Assembly: GCA_013297755.1 (NCBI GenBank)
Contig: JAAFIH010000016.1
Span: 1-64,000 of the forward strand
Origin: Cytophagales bacterium
GTDB taxonomy: Bacteria; Bacteroidota; Bacteroidia; Cytophagales; UBA9547
Reading direction: 5' to 3'
Length of the DNA: 64,000 nt
Shown: positions 45,236 through 53,753 of the stretch, in pieces
Numbering within the stretch: the first letter of the stretch is position 1
Layout of the letters: each line of letters opens with the position of its first letter
Program-made: the position numbers and the translations under genes
Notes under the pieces: model-generated
What the model was told of the DNA's origin: nothing
What the model saw: only the letters and a program-made list of their open reading frames with translations
Databases searched by the model: none

Positions 45236-45490
45236 TTATGCAGTAACTACAGATACTACACTTCTATTTGCAACTGTTTTTTTGAATTTTACAACACCTT
45301 CTTGTAATGCAAATAACGTATGGTCTTTTCCAATACCTACATTAACTCCAGGATGATGTACAGTTCCTCGTTGTCTTACTATAATATTTCCAGCTATGAC
45401 AGCTTGTCCGCCAAAAATTTTTACGCCCAAGCGTTTGCTTTCTGATTCACGACCGTTTCTTGAACTACCTACACCTTTTTTATGTGCCAT
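45236..45490 (-). CDS. rpmA: 50S ribosomal protein L27
   Basis: L27 reaches into the peptidyl-transferase centre of the ribosome. The 84-residue protein starts [20 protein letters not shown]. It has the family core [17 protein letters not shown] and lacks the cleavable N-terminal extension found in Firmicutes. It is co-transcribed with rplU (37-bp spacer) and followed by a terminator. Confidence 0.98.
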   Translation of the reverse strand: MAHKKGVGSSRNGRESESKRLGVKIFGGQAVIAGNIIVRQRGTVHHPGVNVGIGKDHTLFALQEGVVKFKKTVANRSVVSVVTA

Positions 45491-45527
45491 AGGATTATAC
45501 TTGTTTAAATTATTTTTATAATATTAT

Positions 45528-45839
45528 TTAAGCACTAATAGCTTCGATTTGAAGTTTTGTTACTTGTTGGCGATGACCATTTGTTTTTCTATAACCTTTT
45601 CTTCTTTTTTTCTTGAAAACGATTACTTTATCACCTTGAGCGTGTTCTACAACAGTAGCAGTAACTTTAGCACCTTTTACAGTTGGTGTACCAACTGAAA
45701 TTTTGCCATCGTTATCTACCAAATATACATCAGAAAACTCTATTTTTGAGCCAACTTCTTTGTCTATTCTGTTAGAATACAGATATTTATCTTTTTCTAC
45801 TCTGAATTGTTTGCCAGCTATTTCTACGATTGCGTACAT
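45528..45839 (-). CDS. rplU: 50S ribosomal protein L21
   Basis: L21 binds 23S rRNA and is 103 residues here from the ATG at 45839 (MYAIVEIAGKQFRVEKDKY). Another ATG three codons upstream is less likely. The C-terminal KRRKGYRKTNGHRQQVTKLQ is typical. It is the first gene of the rplU-rpmA operon. TACTTTTG at 45860-45867 fits a -7 element and would give a leader of about 15 nt. Confidence 0.98.
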   Translation of the reverse strand: MYAIVEIAGKQFRVEKDKYLYSNRIDKEVGSKIEFSDVYLVDNDGKISVGTPTVKGAKVTATVVEHAQGDKVIVFKKKRRKGYRKTNGHRQQVTKLQIEAISA

Positions 45840-45859
45840 ATCTACCATTTAAAGGGTTG

Positions 45860-45867
45860 CAAAAGTA
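45860..45867 (-). promoter_or_regulatory. Likely -7 promoter element of rplU-rpmA
   Basis: On the minus strand it reads TACTTTTG, fitting TAnnTTTG, 20 bp before the L21 ATG. No TTTG was found at the usual -33 distance. Confidence 0.5.
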
Positions 45868-45906
45868 AACATATTTTTATATATTTAAAAATATATTTAA
45901 AAAAAA

Positions 45907-47319
45907 TTAAGATATTTTTCTATTGACATCAAATTTTTCTAAATATTCGGCCACTCTTTTGGCAAATGAGCCACCCAAAGCCCCATCTATTATACGATGG
46001 TCGTACGAATGTGATATCATTAATATATGCCTTATTCCTATACTTTCGCCCAAATCTGTATCTACTACATAAGGTTTTTTTAATATTGCTCCCATAGCCA
46101 TAATACCTACCTGAGGTTGTACAAGTATGGGTGTGCCCATTACATTTCCAAATCCACCTATATTAGATATTGTATAGGTACCATCTTGTAAATCATCGGC
46201 CGAAAGTTTTCCTACTTTTGTTTTTCTTATCAAATCATTATAAGCCTTTGTAAGCCCTGAAATATTGTATCTATCTGCATGTTTTAGCACTGGCACTATC
46301 AAATTGCCATCGTTGAGGGCCACAGCTATTCCTATATTTATGTCTTTTTTCACAATGATGTTTTCTCCATCTACAGAGGCATTGAGTAATGGGTAATCTT
46401 TGAGAGCCTTGGCTATGGCCTCAATAAAAACGGGTGTAAAGGTAATAACTTCGCCTTCGCGTTTCATAAATTCAGATTTAATTTTGCTACGCCACTGCAC
46501 CATACTTGTAACATCGACTTCTACCCAAGAGGTTACAGTAGCTGATATACGTTGCGATTCCAACATTCTATTAGCTATAATCTTACGCATCCTGTCCATT
46601 TCTACAATTTCAAAAGCACCATTAAATTGAGGTGGTTTAGCTTGATGAATGGTGGTAGGTTGTGGCGTAAATACAGGCTCGAAAATGGGTTTTTGTGGTT
46701 CTGGAGTGGCTATTCTTGTTTTTTCAGATGGCTCTTCTGTTTTTTCTGATTGTAAATCATGAAAATGATTTTCATTTTTTATATTTTTTGATTCTATATT
46801 ATCATTATTATTACTTCGTTTTTGGTTGATGTAATTTAGAATATCAGTTTTTGTAACTCTATTTTCAAGCCCTGAGCCAACAATAGTTTCGAGTTCGGCA
46901 ATAGAAATAGATTCTTGTTTGGCAATATTTAGCACCAAAGGGGAGTAAAACCTATTGATTGTTTCTGTTTGAACATTTTTGGCGATTGAAGTTGTTAGTT
47001 TTTCAATATCATTTTGGATTTGAGAAACAACGATTGATTCTACTTCTTGGTGTACTAGTATAGGTTTTTCAATTTTTGCATCCACATTTATTTGAGCAAG
47101 CGACATACCTATTTTTACAACATCGCCTTCTTTGAAATAAATTTTTGATAAAACCCCAGATACACTGGCGGGCACTTCAGTATCAACTTTATCGGTGGCT
47201 ACTTCTACAATAGATTCATCTTTTTCTATTTTATCGCCTTCTTTTTTGAGCCATCTGATAACAGTAGCTTCAAAAATACTTTCTCCCATTTTAGGCATTA
47301 CCATCTCTATAATTGACAT
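45907..47319 (-). CDS. Dihydrolipoamide acyltransferase (E2) of a 2-oxoacid dehydrogenase complex
   Basis: This 470-residue E2 has one lipoyl domain (residues 1-78, lipoylated Lys44 in ATDKVD). A peripheral-subunit-binding domain lies at about 117-155 (SPLVLNIAKQESISIAELE), then a linker rich in Pro, Gln and Glu, and a catalytic domain from about 230 with His441 and Asp445 in DHRIIDG. E2 transfers the acyl group from lipoamide to CoA. Whether it serves pyruvate, 2-oxoglutarate or branched-chain substrates cannot be decided. The nearby sequence GGFGNVMGTPILVQPQVGIM fits a branched-chain or pyruvate type. E1 and E3 are not adjacent. Confidence 0.92.
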   Translation of the reverse strand: MSIIEMVMPKMGESIFEATVIRWLKKEGDKIEKDESIVEVATDKVDTEVPASVSGVLSKIYFKEGDVVKIGMSLAQINVDAKIEKPILVHQEVESIVVSQIQNDIEKLTTSIAKNVQTETINRFYSPLVLNIAKQESISIAELETIVGSGLENRVTKTDILNYINQKRSNNNDNIESKNIKNENHFHDLQSEKTEEPSEKTRIATPEPQKPIFEPVFTPQPTTIHQAKPPQFNGAFEIVEMDRMRKIIANRMLESQRISATVTSWVEVDVTSMVQWRSKIKSEFMKREGEVITFTPVFIEAIAKALKDYPLLNASVDGENIIVKKDINIGIAVALNDGNLIVPVLKHADRYNISGLTKAYNDLIRKTKVGKLSADDLQDGTYTISNIGGFGNVMGTPILVQPQVGIMAMGAILKKPYVVDTDLGESIGIRHILMISHSYDHRIIDGALGGSFAKRVAEYLEKFDVNRKIS

Positions 47320-47540
47320 TGGCTGTATTTTTGAATAAGCTAGATTTTAAAACACAAAATTATACTTTAATTCAAGATTCAAAAAAAAACTATTATAATT
47401 ATTTTTAAGAAAAGTTGTCTATATTTATATTATCTTTTCATTAAAGTAGAAATCGAAATTTAATTGTAGAGAAATCCTAATTGAATACTATATCTATCCC
47501 TCAAGATGTTTATAGTTTAAAATTAATTCTAAAAATATGA

Positions 47541-48941
47541 TTAAATTCCTTTAAAAATCTCAAAACTTTCCATGTAGTCTGGTACTGTTACATTCCAACC
47601 CATCGAAGAACGTATATTTTGAGCAAAAATATTCATAGTTTCTATTTCTCCGTGTACTATAAAAGTTTGTTTTGGGGCAGATTTAAAGTTTTTAAGCCAT
47701 TTGAATAGTTCTTTTTTATCAGCGTGAGCCGATAGGCCGTCTAAGTGAACAATATTGCATTTTATTTCAATTTCTTCCCCAAAAATTTTGGTTGTGGGTT
47801 CTCCATCCAATATTCTGCGTCCACGAGTACCTTCAGATTGATAACCCACAAATAGCAATGTATCATTAGAATTTGGCAACCTATTATATAAGTGATGCAA
47901 AATGCGTCCACCATTACACATGCCTGAAGAGGAAATGATGATAGCATTTTTTTTGATATTATTGATTGATATGGAATCTTGTTGGCTTCTAAAGTATCTA
48001 ATATTTTGGAAATCGAAAATAGCAATGGCTTCGTCTTGCATGGTATGAAATGTTTTGTTTCGCTTGTATATCCCAGTGGCCGAAATTCCCATAGGGCTAT
48101 CAATAAAAATGGGTACATTAGGAATTATTTTTTCTTCAATTAATTGTTTGAAATAATAGATTAATGTCTGCGTTCGACCCACCGAAAAAGCAGGAATCAA
48201 TAAGCAACCTTGTTTATCGAAGGCATCGTTTACAACTTCACCAAGTCGTTTTTTGGGATTATCGGCTGGATTTTCTTTGTTTCCATAGGTTGATTCTACC
48301 AATAAAATATCGGCTTGAGATATAGCACTTGGGTTTCGTAAAATAGGTTTATTGTAACGACCCAAATCGCCAGAAAAGACAATTTTTTTGGTTTGAGTAT
48401 CTCCTGTTATATCAATTTCTACAATGGCAGAACCCAAAACATGACCTGCATCATGAAATTTTATTTTTATTTCTGGCAATAAATTAACATTTTGCTTGTA
48501 TCCAAATCCTTGCAATGAAGGCAGCATGTTGTTTACGTCCTCAACTGTGTACAATGCAGCTGGTTTTTCGTGCTTAGAATAACCTTTTTTGAAAGCATAT
48601 TCGGCCTCTTCTTCTTGTAATTTTGCAGAATCAAGCAGCATAATTTCCATCAAATCTTTGCTGGCTTGGGTGCAGTATACTTTGCCTTTATATCCTTCTT
48701 TAAAAATGCGTGGCAAATACCCAGTATGATCTATATGGCAATGACTGACAACAACAGCATCAATTTGCTTGACATTTATAGGAAAATCTTCCCAATTTTT
48801 AAGTCTTAAATCTTTTATTCCTTGAAACAATCCACAGTCAATAAGTAACTTGTAGCTTACTTTAGCACTTTCTATTTCTAATAAATATTTTGAACCTGTA
48901 ACCGATTTTGCTCCACCCAAAAATTTTAGTCTTATATTCAA
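47541..48941 (-). CDS. Metallo-beta-lactamase/beta-CASP RNase-like hydrolase
   Basis: This is a 466-residue protein with the metallo-beta-lactamase motif SHCHIDHTGYLPR (residues of about 67-79), DAGHVLGSAIVEI and FSGDLGRYNKP, then a beta-CASP insert (PAFSVGRTQTLIYY). The C-terminal RNA-specificity segment contains SSSGMCNGGRILHHL and LSAHADKKELFKWL. It resembles bacterial Ysh1/CPSF73-like nucleases that process or degrade RNA. No substrate is evident from the locus. The ATG at 48941 leaves only a few residues before LKFLGGAKSVTGSKYL. Confidence 0.88.
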   Translation of the reverse strand: MNIRLKFLGGAKSVTGSKYLLEIESAKVSYKLLIDCGLFQGIKDLRLKNWEDFPINVKQIDAVVVSHCHIDHTGYLPRIFKEGYKGKVYCTQASKDLMEIMLLDSAKLQEEEAEYAFKKGYSKHEKPAALYTVEDVNNMLPSLQGFGYKQNVNLLPEIKIKFHDAGHVLGSAIVEIDITGDTQTKKIVFSGDLGRYNKPILRNPSAISQADILLVESTYGNKENPADNPKKRLGEVVNDAFDKQGCLLIPAFSVGRTQTLIYYFKQLIEEKIIPNVPIFIDSPMGISATGIYKRNKTFHTMQDEAIAIFDFQNIRYFRSQQDSISINNIKKNAIIISSSGMCNGGRILHHLYNRLPNSNDTLLFVGYQSEGTRGRRILDGEPTTKIFGEEIEIKCNIVHLDGLSAHADKKELFKWLKNFKSAPKQTFIVHGEIETMNIFAQNIRSSMGWNVTVPDYMESFEIFKGI

Positions 48942-49259
48942 TTTTCTATAATTTAAAATTACATTTTAATTATACGAAATTAATTAATAAAAAATTAATT
49001 GTTTGATGTTTTTTTTTAGAATTCTAAATTTATGTGTCTATATTACATTTTTTAGATGAATTAAAATGCCTGGAGTGCCTAAACTTTTGATATAAGAATT
49101 TAGAATCTTAGATACAATTAAAGAATATTCATTTTGAAAATAAGAAATTATAGTCTTAAATATTTTAGTTAAAATTCGTTTATAGATAATTTAATTCAGT
49201 ATATTTTAATATAATTTTTATTTTATATTACCTTTGTCTTATCTCAAATAAGAATTTAT
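48942..49259. other. Intergenic region upstream of Rpn array B
   Basis: This 318-base spacer separates two divergent genes. It contains TACCTTTG at 49229-49236, a good -7 element for array B that places the transcript start near 49242. No TTTG at the right distance and no other structure was recognised. Confidence 0.5.
49229..49236 (+). promoter_or_regulatory. Likely -7 promoter element of Rpn array B
   Basis: TACCTTTG is the consensus form of TAnnTTTG and lies 23 bp before the first ATG of array B, the same distance as the element ahead of array A. Confidence 0.55.
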
Positions 49260-50081
49260 ATGCTTGCCAATTTAGACAACGAGGTTATTTTCAAAAAAGC
49301 ATTTACAAATAAAATTGTATTTAAGGCTTTTGTGCGTGATATTTTGGGGATAGATGTAGAAGTTGATAAAATAGAAACTGAGAAAAAATTTGATCCCAAA
49401 ATTGGGTATATTGATTTTGAGCTTGATATTTTTGCAGAAACTACTGATAAAAGAATATGTATCGAAATCCAAAGAGTAGAGTACGACCATCATTTTGATA
49501 GATTTTTGCATTATTTTTTGATGTTGATTGCCGAGCAACAAAAAAAAGCGAGGGAATACAATATTGATTTGACAGTATATGTAATAGTTGTTTTGACAGC
49601 ACCTTACACCATTAGCGAAAAAAATGGCAAACCTATTTTAGATGAAGTTTTGTTGCTAAACTTGAATCCTCAAACATTGCAAGGGGAAATAAGAGATTTA
49701 TATGGCCATCAATTTGTGTGTCTGAACTCAAATTATAAGGACAAAAAAACACCAAAATCGATTCGTGATTGGCTAGATTTAATCTATCAATCTATCCATA
49801 ATCCTGAGAATTTTACATTGAATCTCAAAAACAAAGGCATTAAAAAAGCCATAGAATTGATAAGTTTTGAAAATCTAACGCCAACAGAAAGGGCAGAAGC
49901 CAAAAATAAAGAAGCCGCAAAAATCGTTTTGACTAAAACTGAAGAAAAAGCAAAAGAAGAAAGAAGTATTGAGATTGCGAAAAAATTTATACAAATAGGA
50001 CTTGGTAATGAGGTTGTTTCAGAAGGTACAGATTTAACATTAGAACAAATCGAAAAATTAAGACAAGAACTCAAAAAATAA
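49260..50081 (+). CDS. Rpn-family PD-(D/E)XK nuclease, array B copy 1, variable tail type 1
   Basis: This 273-residue copy of the array genes is on the opposite strand from array A. The nuclease core (ELDIFAETTDKRICIEIQR) is unchanged. Its tail KFIQIGLGNEVVSEGT is identical to that of array A copy 5, about 14 kb away, so tails are shared between arrays. The C-terminal third contains no conserved internal ATG: the only in-frame alternative start kept in all copies is a TTG in the segment KKAIELISFENL. This matters for any gene-within-gene antitoxin of the RpnS kind. Confidence 0.9.
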   Translation: MLANLDNEVIFKKAFTNKIVFKAFVRDILGIDVEVDKIETEKKFDPKIGYIDFELDIFAETTDKRICIEIQRVEYDHHFDRFLHYFLMLIAEQQKKAREYNIDLTVYVIVVLTAPYTISEKNGKPILDEVLLLNLNPQTLQGEIRDLYGHQFVCLNSNYKDKKTPKSIRDWLDLIYQSIHNPENFTLNLKNKGIKKAIELISFENLTPTERAEAKNKEAAKIVLTKTEEKAKEERSIEIAKKFIQIGLGNEVVSEGTDLTLEQIEKLRQELKK

Positions 50082-50093
50082 CTAAAAAAAATT

Positions 50094-50915
50094 ATGCTTG
50101 CCAATTTAGACAACGAGGTTATTTTCAAAAAAGCATTTACAAATAAAATTGTATTTAAGGCCTTTGTGCGTGATATTTTGGGGATTGATGTGGAGGTTGA
50201 TAAAATAGAAACTGAGAAAAAATTTGATCCCAAAATTGGGTATATTGATTTTGAGCTAGATATTTTTGCTGAAACAACAGATAAAAGAATATGTATCGAA
50301 ATCCAAAGAGTAGAGTATGACCATCATTTTGATAGATTTTTACATTATTTTTTGATGTTGATTGCCGAGCAACAAAAAAAAGCGAGGGAATACAATATTG
50401 ATTTGACAGTATATGTAATAGTTGTTTTGACTGCACCTTATACCATTAGCGAAAAAAATGGCAAACCCATTTTAGATGAAGTTTTGTTGCTAAACTTAAA
50501 TCCTCAAACATTGCAAGGCGAAATAAGAGATTTATATGGCCATCAATTTGTGTGTCTGAACTCAAATTATAAGGACAAAAAAACACCAAAATCGATTCGT
50601 GATTGGCTAGATTTAATCTATCAATCTATCCATAATCCTGAGAATTTTACATTGAATCTCAAAAACAAAGGCATTAAAAAAGCCATAGAATTGATAAGTT
50701 TTGAAAATCTAACGCCAACAGAAAGAGCAGAAGCCAAAAATAAAGAAGCCGCAAAAATCGTTTTAACTAAAACTGAAGAAAAAGCAAAAGAAGAGAGAAG
50801 TTTTGAGATAGCGAAAAATGCAATTATAGCTCATTTATCAAATGAAATAATCACTCAAATAACAGATTTAACATTAGATCAAATCGAAAAATTAAGACAA
50901 GAACTGAAAAAATAA
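50094..50915 (+). CDS. Rpn-family PD-(D/E)XK nuclease, array B copy 2, variable tail type 4
   Basis: A 273-residue copy starting 12 bp after copy 1. Its tail NAIIAHLSNEIITQIT equals that of array A copy 1, but it keeps the KAKEERS spacer that the array A gene lacks, so tail and spacer have been combined differently. One conservative change is seen in the terminal helix (LTLDQIEKL for LTLEQIEKL). The nuclease site is intact. Confidence 0.9.
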   Translation: MLANLDNEVIFKKAFTNKIVFKAFVRDILGIDVEVDKIETEKKFDPKIGYIDFELDIFAETTDKRICIEIQRVEYDHHFDRFLHYFLMLIAEQQKKAREYNIDLTVYVIVVLTAPYTISEKNGKPILDEVLLLNLNPQTLQGEIRDLYGHQFVCLNSNYKDKKTPKSIRDWLDLIYQSIHNPENFTLNLKNKGIKKAIELISFENLTPTERAEAKNKEAAKIVLTKTEEKAKEERSFEIAKNAIIAHLSNEIITQITDLTLDQIEKLRQELKK

Positions 50916-50927
50916 CTATACAAAATT

Positions 50928-51130
50928 ATGCTAGCCAATTTAGACAACGAGGTTATTTTCAAAAAAGCATTTACAAATAAATATTCCTCAAAAATTAATT
51001 TGTTTGAATAAATCTAAAGAAATTATAAAAATTGAAAAAGCGAAAAATTTAGTAGTTAATGAAACTATTGATAATACAGTAAAACATACAAATTTAACTA
51101 ATGAGTAATTTAATAAAACTAGACAATAAA
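50928..51130 (+). pseudogene. Decayed Rpn gene with internal deletion, carrying a fifth tail type
   Basis: It starts at the regular 12-bp spacing with MLANLDNEVIFKKAFTNK, then jumps to an unrelated frame. The following bases encode, in a second frame, KIEKAKNLVVNETIDN, then TVKHTNLTNE and a stop, followed by FNKTRQ. Aligned to the intact tails (KIEIAK, variable block, TNLTLEQIEKLRQ), this is a mutated C-terminus of the same family. About 650 bp of the gene body is deleted. Confidence 0.75.
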
Positions 51131-51180
51131 AAATAATTTTTTCCCAAAAAATAAAAATATCGCACTTTTATAAAAACAAA

Positions 51181-51202
51181 AAACCCACCATTAAGTGGGT
51201 TT
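51181..51202 (-). terminator. Intrinsic terminator of the tRNA-Val gene
   Basis: A perfect 8-bp stem (AAACCCAC with GTGGGTTT, loop CATTAA) lies 16 bp beyond the tRNA 3' end and is followed by T residues in the minus direction. Confidence 0.85.
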
Positions 51203-51217
51203 GAATACAAATCTAAG

Positions 51218-51292
51218 TGGGAGCACACGGGTTCGAACCGCGGACCCTCTGCTTGTAAGGCAGATGCTCTGAACCAGCTGAGCTATGCTCCC
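51218..51292 (-). tRNA. tRNA-Val (anticodon TAC)
   Basis: The 75-nt sequence folds into a full cloverleaf. The acceptor stem pairs GGGAGCA with TGCTCCC, the D-arm contains AGCTCAGCTGGTT, the anticodon stem TCTGC/GCAGA closes loop CTTACAA, and the T-arm has GTTCGAAC. The anticodon TAC reads valine GTA/GTG codons. The discriminator base is A. CCA is not encoded and must be added after transcription. Confidence 0.97.
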
Positions 51293-51304
51293 GATTTGGG
51301 AGTG

Positions 51305-51335
51305 CAAAGGTAAAACTAAAATTTAAACTTGCAAA
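51305..51335 (-). promoter_or_regulatory. Promoter of the tRNA-Val gene, consensus Bacteroidota type
   Basis: On the minus strand TTTG (51332-51335) is followed after 19 bp by TACCTTTG (51305-51312), then 12 bp to the tRNA 5' end. Both elements and the spacing match the phylum's primary sigma consensus. It is the clearest promoter in the window. Confidence 0.85.
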
Positions 51336-51362
51336 CACAAATGCGATTTTTTTTATTTTTTT

Positions 51363-52109
51363 TTATGTAAGAAGTCCTCCATCAATTTGTAAGACCTGAC
51401 CTGTAATGTAGCTACTCATATCAGAACCTAAAAACACACAAGCTTCTGCTACCTCATGGGGCTGTCCACCACGCTTGAGTGGTATGCCTGCTCTCCAAGA
51501 CTCTACTACTTTTTGCTCTAAAACGGCTGTCATTTCGGTTTCTATAAATCCAGGGGCTATGGCATTGCATCTGATATTGCGTGAACCAAGTTCCAAGGCT
51601 ACCGATTTTGTGAAACCAATAATCCCTGCTTTAGATGCAGCATAATTTGCCTGTCCAGCATTTCCTTTGATTCCTACTATGGATGTCATGTTGATAATTG
51701 AACCAAATTTTTGTTTCATCATAATTTTGGTTGCTGCTTTTGTAAGATTAAATACTGATTTTAGATTTATTCTCAAAACATCATCCCATTGTTCTTCGGT
51801 CATACGCATCAATAAACCATCTTTTGTAATACCAGCATTATTTACAACAATATCCAATTTGCCAAATGTGGCATTTACTTCTGTTGCTAAGGCTTCGGCT
51901 GAGGCATAATCTGAAGCATCTGATTTGTATCCTTTTACTTTTGTACCATACTGCGATAGTTCTTGCTCTAGTGCAATTCCTTTTTCAACACTTGATAGGT
52001 ATGTAAAAGCAACATCTGCACCATGTTTAGCAAAATGTACAGCTATGGATTGGCCTATACCTTTGGATGCACCTGTAATAAGAGCAACTTTTCCTTGCAA
52101 TAATTTCAT
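51363..52109 (-). CDS. fabG: 3-oxoacyl-[acyl-carrier-protein] reductase
   Basis: FabG reduces 3-oxoacyl-ACP with NADPH in fatty-acid elongation. The 248-residue short-chain dehydrogenase has the cofactor motif TGASKGIGQS (residues 13-22), NNAG (about 90-93), the Ser in INMTSIVGIKGN, and YAASKAG with the Tyr-Lys catalytic pair. The C-terminal GSDMSSYITGQVLQIDGGLL is typical. The gene stands alone; the tRNA-Val gene lies downstream on the same strand with its own promoter just beyond the fabG stop. Confidence 0.94.
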   Translation of the reverse strand: MKLLQGKVALITGASKGIGQSIAVHFAKHGADVAFTYLSSVEKGIALEQELSQYGTKVKGYKSDASDYASAEALATEVNATFGKLDIVVNNAGITKDGLLMRMTEEQWDDVLRINLKSVFNLTKAATKIMMKQKFGSIINMTSIVGIKGNAGQANYAASKAGIIGFTKSVALELGSRNIRCNAIAPGFIETEMTAVLEQKVVESWRAGIPLKRGGQPHEVAEACVFLGSDMSSYITGQVLQIDGGLLT

Positions 52110-52361
52110 TTTTTTGTAAGTTATTTAATTTATTTTCAGAGCTTAATTTTAAAATTCAAAATTAGTGTAAGCTATCTATTATCCTATAAAATTTTAAAAA
52201 AACTCATTTTTTGAATTTTCAAAATCTTTATCATATCCTTAAGAACTTATTTAAACTAATTGTAAAATAACATTATATTTATAAATCTAGTTTTTAGAAC
52301 TGCGTTTATAGATTAAATAATAATTTAATTCCAGTTAAATATAAAATGAAATTATTATTGT

Positions 52362-53507
52362 CTAGGCTATCACTTTTATTGTATTTTTAACGGTTTTTAT
52401 TTTTTGCTTTAATGTATCAAAATCGTTTTCAACAATAGTAATGTGCCCCATTTTACGCGATGGTTTCGTAAATTTTTTACCATACAAATGTGGATAAACC
52501 CCCTCCATTTGTAATAATTGTTCTAAACCTTGATATTTAGCAATACCATTATATCCTTCTTCTCCTAATAAATTGACCATAGCAGCATTTGCAGTTCTGA
52601 TGGCAGTAGAGCCAAGATACAAATCTAAAATAGCTCTCCAATGCTGGGCATATTGGGATGTAAAATTTGCTTCAATGGTTGCATGACCGCTATTATGTGG
52701 TCGTGGTGCAATTTCATTTACCAAAACTTGTCCAGCCTTAGTAATAAACATCTCTACTGCCAATAAACCAACCATGTTGAGTTTAATTATGATTTTCTTA
52801 GCTATTTCTATTGCCATTTTTTCGGTTTCTAATGATATTTTGGCAGGAGAAATTAGATAATCTACAATATTATATTGAGGCTCAAAAACCATCTCTACAA
52901 TAGGAAAAACTGATATTTGTCCACTTGGATTACGTGCCACAATGACAGAAATTTCTTTTTCAAAAGTTATTTTTTTTTCTAAAAGCGATGGAGCATCAAA
53001 TGCTTTTTCAAAATCTTTTGTATCGTTTATGGCCATTACTCCCCTACCATCATACCCAGCTTTGCCTAGCTTTAAGTAAGAAGGCAACATATTTTGATAG
53101 TTTAATAATTCTGACTTGTGATTAATAAGTACAAATTCTGATGTAGGTATTTGGTTATCAACATAGAACTGTTTTTGTGATCTTTTGTCTTGAATTATTC
53201 TGATTACTTCTGGCTGTGGATATACAACTACGCCTATTTCTTGCAGTGCAAAAAGTGCCTCTATGTTTACATTTTCAATTTCTATAGTAAGTAAATCCAC
53301 ATTTTTTCCAAAATTGAAAACTGCATCAAAATCGGTAAGTTGGCCAATGGTAAATGTAGAAACTAAATTTTTGCAGGGTGCTTCTGCATCAGCATCCATT
53401 ACTTGTACATTCAAGTTTAGGTTTACTGCCTCTTGCAACAACATACGACCTAGCTGACCGCCTCCTAAAATACCTATTTTAAAATCTTGATAAAATTTTT
53501 TTTTCAT
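52362..53507 (-). CDS. purK: N5-carboxyaminoimidazole ribonucleotide synthase
   Basis: PurK makes N5-CAIR from AIR, bicarbonate and ATP in purine synthesis. The 381-residue ATP-grasp protein opens with KIGILGGGQLGRMLLQEA. It has LKLGKAGYDGRGV for nucleotide binding and VNEIAPRPHNSGHATIEA for metal and substrate binding. purE is not adjacent. On the minus strand, TACTTTCG at 53582-53589 resembles a -7 element and would give a long leader of about 70 nt. Confidence 0.95.
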   Translation of the reverse strand: MKKKFYQDFKIGILGGGQLGRMLLQEAVNLNLNVQVMDADAEAPCKNLVSTFTIGQLTDFDAVFNFGKNVDLLTIEIENVNIEALFALQEIGVVVYPQPEVIRIIQDKRSQKQFYVDNQIPTSEFVLINHKSELLNYQNMLPSYLKLGKAGYDGRGVMAINDTKDFEKAFDAPSLLEKKITFEKEISVIVARNPSGQISVFPIVEMVFEPQYNIVDYLISPAKISLETEKMAIEIAKKIIIKLNMVGLLAVEMFITKAGQVLVNEIAPRPHNSGHATIEANFTSQYAQHWRAILDLYLGSTAIRTANAAMVNLLGEEGYNGIAKYQGLEQLLQMEGVYPHLYGKKFTKPSRKMGHITIVENDFDTLKQKIKTVKNTIKVIA

Positions 53508-53753
53508 CTTTATTTTTAATATTTATCTGAAAATAAATGCCCTATTTTCTTTTTTAAAAGCTTATATAAATTAAAAAGATGCGAAAGTAGCGTATTTTTT
53601 AATAAAATTATAATTTTTAACCCAAAAAAATATCAAAGAAATAATTTTAAAAATAGATTTAATTATTTTGTCTGATTATTTGATTTTTAATATAAAACAT
53701 TTAGAATATTTTAAGATATTTGTAACTGTTGAATTTAACTAAATCAAATATTA

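Noticed and set aside
34127-50915. Rpn genes as active insertion sequences
   Set aside because: The copies are head-to-tail with fixed 12-bp spacing and no terminal inverted repeats or target duplications, so tandem duplication and recombination explain them better than transposition.
49260-50915. RpnS-like internal start codon in the array genes
   Set aside because: I looked for a conserved in-frame ATG or GTG before the tail and found none. Only a TTG in KKAIELIS is shared, which is not enough to call an internal gene.
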